Assembly (NCBI GenBank): GCA_947311265.1
Contig: CAMZKQ010000008.1
Location: forward strand, 1-13,758
DNA: 13,758 bases
Direction: 5' to 3'
Origin: an uncultured Chlorobiota bacterium
Lineage (GTDB): Bacteria; Bacteroidota; Bacteroidia; Bacteroidales; JAADGE01
The translations under genes and the position numbers were made by a program. Positions 1 to 6,798 of this stretch are shown one piece after another (position 1 is the first letter of the stretch; each line of letters opens with the position of its first letter). The notes under the pieces were generated by a model, which saw only the letters and a program-made list of their open reading frames with translations, was not told the origin of the DNA and did no database searches.

Positions 1-1589
1 CCATTGCAACGGCATATACAAAAGGCTTAAAAGTTGAGCCTACTTGCCGCCGTGCTAAGCTAACATGGTCGAAGCGAAAATGCTTGTAATTTATGCCGCC
101 AACATAGGCTTTTACGTAGCCTGTTTGGGGCTCCATGGACATGAATCCAGCCCGTAAAAAATATTTGTAGTATCTTATGGAGTCCCAGGGGGTCATTGTG
201 GTATCAATATCGCCTTTCCAGCTAAAAACCTTCATTTTTACTGGTGTATTAAATACTTTTTGCACATAGGTGGAATCTAACTTTTTCTTTAGTTTTTTAG
301 CTTTTAATTTCATCACACGGTAGCGTTCGCTTCGCCGCATGGTAGTGTAGTAGATTTTATCAATTTGTTTTTGTGTTAGTTTCCATGTATATGGGGCTTT
401 TTTACTTTCTCGTTTTTTACCGTAAGAATGCCTTTTATAGAATAATGGCTGTAATTTTTTCCCCATGTGTTCTTCTACGGCCTGTTCAGCATATTTTTGC
501 ATGCGGGAGTTTATGGTCGTATAAATTTTTAGGCCATCTTGATATAAGTTGTAGGGCTGGCCGTTTGGTTTTAAGTTTTTATTGCACCAGCCATAGAGTT
601 TATTTTCCTTCCAATCTATAGAGTCGGACAAATATCTGCGATAAGCAGGTGAGCCATATTTAGCATTTTTTGGTAGTACTGGTTTTTTCTTGGTCATAAT
701 AATTCGTAGAAATTCACGAAAATAATTAGAGCTGCCAGTACTGTGTCCCCTTACGGTATAATCCAATTGAATTGGCAATGCACGTAGGGAGTCGTATTGT
801 TCTGTGGTTAATTTTTTGTAGCCATGTAAATCGGCTAGTTTATCTTGGAATTTTTCTATTTGCTTTAGTACTGTATTTCTTCGGCGAAGCCCATCTTTTG
901 GGTTAAACCTAGGGTTGTAGGCAGTGGGGGCTTTTAGTAGCCCGACAATAACGGCTGCCTCTTCAATTTTTAGGGAGTCTGGGGTGGTATTAAAGAATGT
1001 TCTGGCAGCAGATTTTAGCCCATAGGCATTGCTACCAAAAAATACTGTATTTAGATACATGGCAAGGATTTCTTTTTTTGTGTAGCTACGTTCTAATTTT
1101 ACAGCGGTACTCCACTCTTTAAATTTTGTAATTCCCATATGGATTTTCCGTCCTATGCCATGCCGTTTGGTGGTGTCTCTTGGGAAGAGGTTTTTAGCTA
1201 ACTGCTGGGTAACAGTACTTCCCCCGCCTTGGCTATTGCCTGAAATAATGCCTTTTATCACTCTTAGTAATGCACGTGCATCAATTCCTGAGTGGGAGTA
1301 AAAGCGAATATCTTCGGTGGCCACTAAGGCATTAAGAATATTGGGGGATATTTCGGTAAATTCTACTACGGTACGGTTTTCCTTAAAAAATTTACCGATA
1401 AGCACACCATCAGAGGAATAGACTTCGGAGGCCAAATTGGCTTTAGGATTTTCTAGCTCTTGGAAGTTGGGCATAAAGCCTAATGCTCCCGTATTTATAA
1501 GTATAAATAAAATAAAAATCCCGATAAAGGGCAAGGAAAATAATATCCAAAATATTCTAATTATTCTTTTCTGCTTAATATTTGTCATT
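1..1589 (-). CDS. Class A penicillin-binding protein (PBP1A type), 3' part outside the window; apparent frameshift near the start
   Basis: A bifunctional, membrane-anchored peptidoglycan synthase: glycosyltransferase (GT51) polymerises lipid II and a transpeptidase cross-links the chains in the periplasm. Reading leftward on the minus strand, a hydrophobic anchor (about 1555-1495) is followed by the GT51 motifs ATEDIRFYSHSGID (with the catalytic Glu) and GGGSTVTQQLAKNLF. The linker and the start of the transpeptidase domain follow. The SxxK box, STFK, has its Ser codon at 37-35, just before the window ends. The reading frame is open from 1561 to the left edge. The best start, ATG at 1589-1587, opens MTNIKQKRII, a basic cytoplasmic tail that fits the family, but it meets TAG at 1559-1557. 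Dropping one T restores the frame (continuing RIFWILF). Otherwise translation must start inside the anchor, for example TTG at 1534. The family call is firm; the start and intactness are uncertain. Confidence 0.93.
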
Positions 1590-1622
1590 TCTACTGTACT
1601 AATTTGGGGGTGTATATAAATA

Positions 1623-1650
1623 CAAAAGTATGAAATTTTTGCCACATTAA
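1623..1650 (-). promoter_or_regulatory. Candidate Bacteroidota promoter for the penicillin-binding protein gene
   Basis: On the minus strand TACTTTTG (1630-1623) matches the phylum -7 consensus TAnnTTTG exactly. The -33 element is only TTA (1650-1648), 17 nt upstream, so it is a two-out-of-three match to TTG. The predicted transcript start lies about 25-30 nt before the ATG at 1589. This is read from sequence only. Confidence 0.45.
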
Positions 1651-1690
1651 GTCATTTGAGCCTTTTTTTTATAAAGACAAAGCAAATTAA

Positions 1691-1730
1691 ACTCCTAAGT
1701 AATTTGCCAAACTTCTGTTTACTAAGGAGT
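1691..1730. repeat. Imperfect inverted repeat between the PBP and DUF1015 genes
   Basis: The arms ACTCCTAAGTAA (1691-1702) and TTACTAAGGAGT (1719-1730) pair over 12 positions with one A-A mismatch and a 16-nt loop. It lies in the 264-nt gap downstream of DUF1015 and upstream of the PBP promoter. On the minus strand it is followed by TTAATTTG rather than a clean U-run, so it could be a weak terminator or a protein-binding site. Apart from this, the stem-loop at 1821-1855 and the PBP promoter, I see nothing in the gap. Confidence 0.35.
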
Positions 1731-1820
1731 AAGGCATAATAAAACCAATAAGACTAATTATTCTTTACTGATATTCAGATAAATACAATTAGCCTTAAAA
1801 TTTATTTTAGAGTCCAAATA

Positions 1821-1855
1821 AGTGGAAAGAAAACCGAACTGTATTTTTCTCCACT
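1821..1855 (-). terminator. Possible stem-loop at the 3' end of the DUF1015 transcript
   Basis: The arms at 1821-1832 and 1844-1855 pair over 12 positions with one A-C mismatch and one G-U pair, around an 11-nt loop. On the minus strand the stem begins within the DUF1015 stop codon (TAG, 1856-1854). After the stem the RNA reads UAUUUGG, which is not a proper U-tract. It may stabilise or weakly terminate the transcript; the terminator call is tentative. Confidence 0.3.
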
Positions 1856-3101
1856 AGCTAAGTTCATGCACAATAAGCCCACTTCGTAGTTTAGGCTCGA
1901 ACCAAGTTACTTTTGGTGGCATAATTAAGTCATTATCAGCAATATCCATAAGTTGCTCCATAGATACAGGGTATAGGGCAAAGGCGGCTTTCATTTCGCC
2001 AGCATCGACTCTTTTCTTCAGTTCTTCAAGCCCACGAATGCCACCGATAAATTCAATCCTATCGGAAGTTCTTAAATCTTTAATAGCAAGATGTGGAGCA
2101 AGAATTTCGTTGGTTAAGATGGTTACATCTAAGACCCCAACAGGGTCTTTGGGGTCAAAAGTTCCGCTTTTTGCCGTAAGTTTGTACCAATTCCCTGAGA
2201 GGTACATCGAAAATTCGTGTAAATTTTGAGGTTTAAAAATACTAGCTCCCTTTTTTTCAACATCAAAACTTTGAGCAATTTTCACTAAAAATTCATCGTC
2301 AGAATGCCCATTCAAATCTTTTACCACTCGGTTGTAATCAATTATAGTTAGCTGGCTAGCAGGGAAATTAACCGAGAGGAAAAAGTTATACTCCTCATTG
2401 CCAGTATGGTTGGGGTTATTTTTTTGCCGTTCCTCTCCTACCCTAGCCGCTGCCGCAGTACGGTGATGCCCATCGGCAACATAGACCACAGGAATTTCTT
2501 TATCAAAAATAGACTCAATTTTTGCCACCGTTTCAGGGCAAGTAATAACCCACATTTGATGCCTTACTTTGTCCTCTCCTGTAAAATCATAGCTTGGTTT
2601 TTCAGTTGTTTTTTTAGCTACAATTTCGTCGATAGACGAATTATCTTTATAAGCAAAAAATACAGGCCCTGCATTAATGTTTGCAACACGCACATGATTC
2701 ATGCGGTCTTCCTCTTTATCAGGGCGAGTGAGTTCGTGCTTTTTAATGATGTTGTTTTTATAATCTTCTACCCCCGAACCACCAACTAAACCGTACTGCG
2801 TTTTGCCAAACATGGTTTGGGCATAGATATAAAATGCTGGCTGTTCTTCTTGCAACAGCCACCCTTGGGCAACCATTTTCTGAAAATTTGATTTCGCTTT
2901 TTCATACACCTCAGCCGCATGAATATCCACATCGGCAGGCAAATCAATTTCAGGTTTATTGACATGTAGAAATGTATAGGGATTGCCTTGGGCCTCTTGT
3001 TTGGCTTCCTCTGAATTTAAAACATCGTAAGGAGGTGATGCTACTTTTTGGGCTAATTCTAATTTTGGACGAAAGCCTCTAAACGGTTTTAAAATGGACA
3101 T
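1854..3101 (-). CDS. DUF1015 family protein, function unknown
   Basis: A 415-residue cytoplasmic protein, full length for DUF1015 (PF06245). The N-terminus MSILKPFRGFRP and ASPPYDV are typical of the family. Further family marks are HELTRPDKEEDR (122-133), VADGHHRTAAA (208-218, a His-His-Arg motif that suggests an active or metal site) and MPPKVTWFEPKLRSG near the C-terminus. I see no signal peptide or membrane segment. From general knowledge, the family is widespread and often sits near serine-synthesis genes (serA, serC), but no reaction is established that I can name. Here no such neighbour is visible: the gene is divergent from thrS and upstream of the PBP on the same strand, separated by 264 nt with possible hairpins. 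The start follows an A-rich stretch without Shine-Dalgarno, as is usual here. Confidence 0.92.
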   Translation of the reverse strand: MSILKPFRGFRPKLELAQKVASPPYDVLNSEEAKQEAQGNPYTFLHVNKPEIDLPADVDIHAAEVYEKAKSNFQKMVAQGWLLQEEQPAFYIYAQTMFGKTQYGLVGGSGVEDYKNNIIKKHELTRPDKEEDRMNHVRVANINAGPVFFAYKDNSSIDEIVAKKTTEKPSYDFTGEDKVRHQMWVITCPETVAKIESIFDKEIPVVYVADGHHRTAAAARVGEERQKNNPNHTGNEEYNFFLSVNFPASQLTIIDYNRVVKDLNGHSDDEFLVKIAQSFDVEKKGASIFKPQNLHEFSMYLSGNWYKLTAKSGTFDPKDPVGVLDVTILTNEILAPHLAIKDLRTSDRIEFIGGIRGLEELKKRVDAGEMKAAFALYPVSMEQLMDIADNDLIMPPKVTWFEPKLRSGLIVHELS

Positions 3102-3138
3102 ATTTTATGTTTTGAAGTTTAAAATTTAAAGATTTTAG

Positions 3139-3146
3139 CAAATTTA
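3139..3146 (-). promoter_or_regulatory. Candidate -7 element for the DUF1015 gene
   Basis: TAAATTTG on the minus strand (3146-3139) matches TAnnTTTG and would give a leader of about 30 nt before the start at 3101. No TTG lies at a proper distance; the nearest, in AATTGCG, is only 11 nt upstream. The -33 half is therefore missing and the call is weak. Confidence 0.35.
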
Positions 3147-3190
3147 ATAATTATTCGCAATTTCTTAAAATAAAAATGTGATATTTTATT

Positions 3191-3219
3191 TTGATTTAAA
3201 AATCAGTATGTTATATTTG
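3191..3219 (+). promoter_or_regulatory. Promoter of the thrS-infC-rpmI-rplT cluster
   Basis: TTG (3191-3193, within TTTTG) and TATATTTG (3212-3219) are separated by 18 nt. Both match the Bacteroidota housekeeping sigma consensus exactly. Transcription should start near 3226, leaving a leader of about 90 nt before thrS. It is one of the two best promoter matches in the window. Confidence 0.75.
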
Positions 3220-3276
3220 CAGGCTAATAAAATACTGCCTTTTTAGAATTGTTTTTTTATCGAAAAACTATAAAAA

Positions 3277-3294
3277 ATGACACCTTATATATAG
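3277..3294 (+). other. Five-codon open frame in the thrS leader
   Basis: ATG ACA CCT TAT ATA TAG encodes M-T-P-Y-I and is in the same frame as thrS. It ends 21 nt before the thrS start. The stretch before its ATG (TATAAAAA) resembles the A-rich context before thrS itself, so it could be translated. It has one threonine codon, at position 2. Chance occurrence is quite possible, and no attenuator hairpin is evident nearby. Confidence 0.2.
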
Positions 3295-3315
3295 GCAACA
3301 GAAAAAATTGAAAAA

Positions 3316-5256
3316 ATGATTAAGATAACTTTCCCGGACGGTAATATAAAAGAATTTGAAAAAGGAACAACTGGTTTTCAGATTGCACAAAGCATCAGTA
3401 GTCGCTTGGCAAAAGAAGCCCTCTCGGTTGCTGTCAATGGCGAAACTTGGGACTTAATGCGACCTATTAATACAGATGCAAATTTTGCCATCTACAAATG
3501 GGAAAACGAACAAGGCAAAGATGCGTTTTGGCATTCCTCGGCACACTTACTTGCAGAAACATTAGAGTTTTTTTACCCTGGGGTAAAACTGGGCATAGGC
3601 CCCTCAATAGACCGTGGCTTTTATTATGATATTGATTTGCCCGAAGGGAAAACGATTTCTGAAACTGATTTTTCTAAAATCGAAAAAAAATATTTAGAAC
3701 TGGCACGCTTAAAAAATAAATTTACTAGAGAAGCTATTTCTAAGCAAGATGCACTCGCCTTCTTCAAGGCAAAAGACGATGAGTACAAAGTAGAATTGAT
3801 TACCGACTTGGAAGACGGCACAATCACCTTATATAAGCAAGGCAATTTTACCGACCTTTGCCGAGGGCCACATTTGCCAGATACGAGCAATATCAAAGCT
3901 ATAAAATTAATGAATATTGCAGGGGCATACTGGCGTGGCGACGAAAAGCGAAAGCAACTTACCCGAGTGTATGCCATCTCTTTCCCAAAACAAAAAATGC
4001 TTACCGAATACCTCGTACTTTTAGAAGAAGCAAAAAAACGAGACCATCGGAAAATAGGCAAAGAGTTAGAACTGTTTACATTTTCCAAGCGAGTAGGTGC
4101 TGGCTTGCCGCTTTGGCTACCCAAAGGGGCGATGCTCCGAGAGCGTTTAGAAAATTTCCTGAAAAAGGTACAAATGGAATATGGCTATGAGCCAGTAATT
4201 ACACCACACATAGGGCTAAAAGAACTTTGGGAAACATCAGGGCATTATGCCAAATATGGTGCGGATTCGTTTCAGCCAATAAATACACCTGCCGAGGGCG
4301 AAGAGTTTTTGCTAAAACCGATGAACTGCCCGCACCATTGCGAAATTTACAAAAGTAAACCTCGTTCGTACAAAGATTTGCCTGTTCGCTATGCCGAATT
4401 TGGTACAGTCTATCGTTACGAGCAAAGTGGCGAGTTGCACGGACTTACCCGTGTTAGAGGATTTACGCAGGACGATGCACATATTTTTTGCAGACCTGAC
4501 CAGCTTAAGGAAGAGTTTTTAAAAGTAATTGACATTGTACTTTATATTTTTAAAACTCTAGATTTTGAAAACTTTACGACACAAATATCGCTTCGGGACC
4601 CAGATAACAACGATAAATATATTGGCTCGGACCAGAACTGGGAAAAGGCAGAAAGTGCAATAATTAATGCCGTAGAAGAAAAAGGGCTAAAAACGGTTGT
4701 AGAATATGGCGAAGCTGCATTTTATGGGCCTAAGCTTGATTTTATGGTAAAAGATGCCCTTGGCAGAAGCTGGCAACTGGGTACAATTCAAGTGGATTAC
4801 AACCTCCCCGAGCGGTTTGAATTAGAGTATATAGGGTCTGATAATCAGAAACATAGACCAGTAATGATTCATCGAGCTCCTTTTGGTTCTATGGAACGAT
4901 TTATTGCCGTACTTATAGAACATACTGCAGGGAAATTCCCCCTTTGGCTTACGCCAGAACAAGCCGTAATTCTACCGATTAGCGAAAAATACAACGAATA
5001 TTCAAAAAAAGTTTCAGATGTCCTTAAAAAATACGATATTCGCAGCGTGGTAGATAATCGTAATGAGAAAATAGGTCGGAAAATTAGAGATAATGAACTA
5101 AAAAGAATACCATTTCTACTAATTGTTGGCGAGAAAGAAACGGCTGATGGCACTATTTCAGTACGAAAACAAGGCGATGGCGACAAAGGTGTGATGAGTA
5201 TTGAGGAGTTTGCCCATTTTTTAAATGCTACTGTTGAACAAGAATTATCAAAATAA
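3316..5256 (+). CDS. thrS: Threonine-tRNA ligase
   Basis: Class II aminoacyl-tRNA synthetase: it joins threonine to tRNA-Thr with ATP in the cytoplasm. At 646 residues it is full length. Domains in order: TGS (about 1-62); N2 editing domain with HSSAH (His73, His77) and CRGPH (Cys182, His186), which removes mischarged serine; catalytic core with motif 2 around 365-390 and motif 3 MIHRAPFGSMERF (517-529); anticodon-binding domain (about 548-646). The zinc ligands Cys338 (MNCPHH), His389 (DDAHIF) and His519 (IHRA) are all present. The start is ATG 3316: an in-frame TAG lies at 3292-3294 and MIKITFPDG is the usual N-terminus. There is no Shine-Dalgarno, only an A-rich context. It is the first gene of the cluster, driven by the promoter at 3191-3219, and infC follows after 83 nt. 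Confidence 0.98.
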   Translation: MIKITFPDGNIKEFEKGTTGFQIAQSISSRLAKEALSVAVNGETWDLMRPINTDANFAIYKWENEQGKDAFWHSSAHLLAETLEFFYPGVKLGIGPSIDRGFYYDIDLPEGKTISETDFSKIEKKYLELARLKNKFTREAISKQDALAFFKAKDDEYKVELITDLEDGTITLYKQGNFTDLCRGPHLPDTSNIKAIKLMNIAGAYWRGDEKRKQLTRVYAISFPKQKMLTEYLVLLEEAKKRDHRKIGKELELFTFSKRVGAGLPLWLPKGAMLRERLENFLKKVQMEYGYEPVITPHIGLKELWETSGHYAKYGADSFQPINTPAEGEEFLLKPMNCPHHCEIYKSKPRSYKDLPVRYAEFGTVYRYEQSGELHGLTRVRGFTQDDAHIFCRPDQLKEEFLKVIDIVLYIFKTLDFENFTTQISLRDPDNNDKYIGSDQNWEKAESAIINAVEEKGLKTVVEYGEAAFYGPKLDFMVKDALGRSWQLGTIQVDYNLPERFELEYIGSDNQKHRPVMIHRAPFGSMERFIAVLIEHTAGKFPLWLTPEQAVILPISEKYNEYSKKVSDVLKKYDIRSVVDNRNEKIGRKIRDNELKRIPFLLIVGEKETADGTISVRKQGDGDKGVMSIEEFAHFLNATVEQELSK

Positions 5257-5325
5257 AAAAATAGAAAAATACAAAAATTAAGGATTTAAAATCCATAGCT
5301 TAATAAAACTAATTACTAACTAACG

Positions 5326-5331
5326 AGGAGG
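5326..5331 (+). promoter_or_regulatory. Strong Shine-Dalgarno site of infC
   Basis: AGGAGG ends 8 nt before the ATA codon at 5340, the ideal spacing. No other gene in the window has a match this long; most have none, and the sensor gene at 10062 has only GAGG. The site decides the infC start, because no ATG, GTG or TTG in that frame lies between the upstream stop (5310) and GTG 5427. Confidence 0.75.
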
Positions 5332-5339
5332 ACCTAACA

Positions 5340-5894
5340 ATAGCAAGACGTAAAAAGAATATCAGACACCGCAAGCCGGATTTAAAATGGAGTTTTAAGA
5401 CCAACGAAGAAATCAGAGACCGTTCTGTGAGAGTTGTTGGCGAGAATATCGAACCTAAGGTTTATGATATTAGAGATGCACTTAAATTAGCCGAAGAGCA
5501 AAACCTAGATTTGGTTTTAATTTCGCCTAATGCTAAACCTCCTGTTTGCAAGATTGTAGATTTTCAAAAATTTATCTACCATCAGAAAAAGAAACAAAAA
5601 GAACTAAAATCGAAACAGGTAAAGGTGGTTATCAAAGAAATACGCTTTGGTCCAAATACCGATACCCACGATTTTGAATTTAAACTAAAGCATGCCAGAG
5701 GCTTCTTGGAAGAGGGGGCAAAAGTAAAAGCATTTGTGTTTTTTAGAGGGCGTTCAATTGTGCATAAGGAAAAAGGAGAAATTTTGTTACTTAAATTTGC
5801 TCAGGCTTGCGACGACTTAGGCAAGGTAGAACAAATGCCTAAATTAGAAGGCAAAAGAATGACCATGTTCTTAGCTCCACTTAAAGTAAAATAG
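5340..5894 (+). CDS. infC: Translation initiation factor IF-3, probably starting at ATA
   Basis: IF-3 binds the 30S subunit, blocks 50S joining and checks the start codon and initiator tRNA. From ATA 5340 the protein has 184 residues, normal for the family. A basic N-terminus (ARRKKNIRHRK) leads to NEEIRDRSVRVVGENIEP, the conserved start of the N-terminal domain. Then come ISPNAKPPVCKI, the lysine-rich linker helix and the C-terminal domain (KEIRFGP, FKLKHARGFLEEG, FFRGRS, EGKRM). Starting at the first ordinary codon, GTG 5427, would cut away the conserved NEEIR segment, and that GTG lacks a ribosome site. E. coli infC starts at AUU and is repressed by its own product through this rare codon; the same control by AUA is inferred here. 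It is cotranscribed with thrS, as no promoter is seen in the 83-nt gap. Confidence 0.93.
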   Translation: MARRKKNIRHRKPDLKWSFKTNEEIRDRSVRVVGENIEPKVYDIRDALKLAEEQNLDLVLISPNAKPPVCKIVDFQKFIYHQKKKQKELKSKQVKVVIKEIRFGPNTDTHDFEFKLKHARGFLEEGAKVKAFVFFRGRSIVHKEKGEILLLKFAQACDDLGKVEQMPKLEGKRMTMFLAPLKVK

Positions 5895-5896
5895 AA

Positions 5897-5910
5897 TAGC
5901 ACTAGTGCTA
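5897..5910. repeat. Perfect 14-bp palindrome just after infC
   Basis: TAGCACTAGTGCTA is identical to its reverse complement and begins 2 nt after the infC stop. As RNA it can form a 5-bp stem with a CUAG loop; as DNA it is a symmetric site of the kind dimeric regulators bind. No U-run follows, so it is not a classic terminator. Confidence 0.4.
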
Positions 5911-5921
5911 AATAAAATATA

Positions 5922-5950
5922 TTGTGAGAATATCTTATTACTAATTTTTG
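5922..5950 (+). promoter_or_regulatory. Possible internal promoter before rpmI
   Basis: TTG (5922-5924), an 18-nt spacer and AATTTTTG (5943-5950) match the Bacteroidota promoter with one mismatch in the -7 box. The region also holds a 7-bp inverted repeat (TATCTTA at 5931-5937, TAAGATA at 5953-5959), so the stretch may be structural instead. AT-rich sequence makes chance matches likely. Confidence 0.3.
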
Positions 5951-6003
5951 ATTAAGATACTTTTATTTTAATCGAATTATTTTTAACTCTTAAATTTAGA
6001 ATA

Positions 6004-6201
6004 ATGCCAAAAATGAAAACCCATTGCGGTGCTAAAAAAAGATTTAAACTGACAGGTACAGGGAAAATCAAAAGAAAGCACGCATACAAAAGTCATATAT
6101 TGACTAAGAAATCAAAGAAACGTAAGCGTAACCTTACTTATTCTACCATCGTACACAAAACCGATATGAATAACGTAAAGCAAATGCTTGCAATGAAATA
6201 A
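6004..6201 (+). CDS. rpmI: 50S ribosomal protein bL35
   Basis: A 65-residue, very basic protein of the large ribosomal subunit, full length. MPKMKTHCGAKKRFKLTGTGKIKRKHA and the block HILTKKSKKRKRNL are family signatures; the HILTKK stretch is nearly the same as in E. coli. The ATG at 6004 gives the standard N-terminus. It sits between infC and rplT as in most bacteria, but with unusually roomy gaps (109 nt before, 171 nt after). There is no Shine-Dalgarno, only an A- and T-rich upstream context. Confidence 0.97.
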   Translation: MPKMKTHCGAKKRFKLTGTGKIKRKHAYKSHILTKKSKKRKRNLTYSTIVHKTDMNNVKQMLAMK

Positions 6202-6210
6202 ATTTTATTT

Positions 6211-6299
6211 TATTTCCGGGAAATTCCCAACCAATTATTACCCGGTTTAAAAACCAGAGAAGGAGTTTAAAGTTTCTGTCCTTTCAGAACACTTTTTTT
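6211..6299 (+). promoter_or_regulatory. Structured rpmI-rplT leader with possible pseudoknot
   Basis: The 171-nt gap can form two mutually exclusive stems (6216-6220 with 6241-6245, or 6244-6247 with 6252-6255). A hairpin follows with arms 6269-6278 and 6285-6295 (one bulged C at 6290), running into seven T. Its loop UCCUU (6279-6283) is complementary to AAGGA (6260-6264), which would make a pseudoknot. Autoregulation by L20 through leader structures, including a pseudoknot in E. coli, is established elsewhere; that this is such an element is inference. The rest of the gap, to 6372, shows nothing clear. Confidence 0.4.
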
Positions 6300-6372
6300 C
6301 AAAAATTAATTACAGGAAACCAGCCAATAAGAACTTTTTACAAGTCGCTGTTTTTCAAAAAACTTTAATAAT

Positions 6373-6717
6373 ATGCCACGTTCCGTAAATGTAGTAGCTG
6401 CACGAAAAAGACGCAAAAAAATAATGAAAGCTACCAGAGGTTACTTCGGAAGAAGATCTAACGTTTGGACGGTTGCAAAAAACGCCTACGATAAAGGGCT
6501 TCAATATGCGTACCGAGATAGAAAAAACAAAAAGAGAAACTTTAGAAGACTTTGGATACAAAGAATCAATGCCGGCGTACGTTTGTACGATATGTCTTAC
6601 TCTAAATTCATGGGAGCTATCCATAAAAAAGGGATTGAACTTAACCGAAAAGTATTGGCTGACTTAGCAATGAATCACCCTGATGCTTTTGAGGCCATAG
6701 TAAAAGCCGTAAAGTAA
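6373..6717 (+). CDS. rplT: 50S ribosomal protein bL20
   Basis: A 114-residue basic protein needed early in 50S assembly and known in other bacteria to repress its own operon. MPRSVNVVAARKRRKKIMKATRGYFGRRS is the RNA-binding N-terminal extension; QYAYRDRKNKKRNFRRLWIQRINAG and SYSKFMGAIHKKGIELNRKVLADLA are the conserved globular part. It is full length, with ATG at 6373 giving the standard N-terminus. It is the last gene of the cluster: a strong terminator begins 24 nt after its stop codon. The preceding 171-nt leader may carry control of this gene. Confidence 0.97.
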   Translation: MPRSVNVVAARKRRKKIMKATRGYFGRRSNVWTVAKNAYDKGLQYAYRDRKNKKRNFRRLWIQRINAGVRLYDMSYSKFMGAIHKKGIELNRKVLADLAMNHPDAFEAIVKAVK

Positions 6718-6740
6718 TTTTATAAACTCACAATATACTA

Positions 6741-6768
6741 AAGAGGGAAGTTGATACTTCCCTTTTTT
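6741..6768 (+). terminator. Rho-independent terminator of the thrS-rplT cluster
   Basis: AGGGAAGT (6744-6751) and ACTTCCCT (6756-6763) form a perfect 8-bp stem with the loop TGAT, followed by a run of T to 6768. Pairing can extend outward with A-U pairs. It separates the ribosomal genes from dapB, whose start lies only 30 nt beyond. Confidence 0.85.
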
Positions 6769-6798
6769 ATTTCTTATCGGAAAATTAAGCACCTTGAT

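Noticed and set aside
1..12. The 12-mer CCATTGCAACGG at position 1 recurs near 11864
   Set aside because: Both copies lie in unrelated coding sequence with no further similarity around them, so it is a chance match.
3624..4124. 166-codon open frame on the minus strand inside thrS
   Set aside because: It is antisense to a certain gene, with low-complexity Ser/Phe content and no recognised domain: a shadow of the thrS codon pattern.
6202..6368. Long stop-free frame through the rpmI-rplT gap ending just before rplT
   Set aside because: It has no ATG, GTG or TTG placed after the AAGGAG, its translation shows no recognisable pattern, and one open frame of about 56 codons among six is plausible by chance.
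6751..6798. Upstream in-frame start that would add 16 residues to DapB
   Set aside because: It lies inside the terminator stem, and the added residues do not resemble the DapB N-terminus, which begins at the Rossmann motif MKIAIVGYGKMG.
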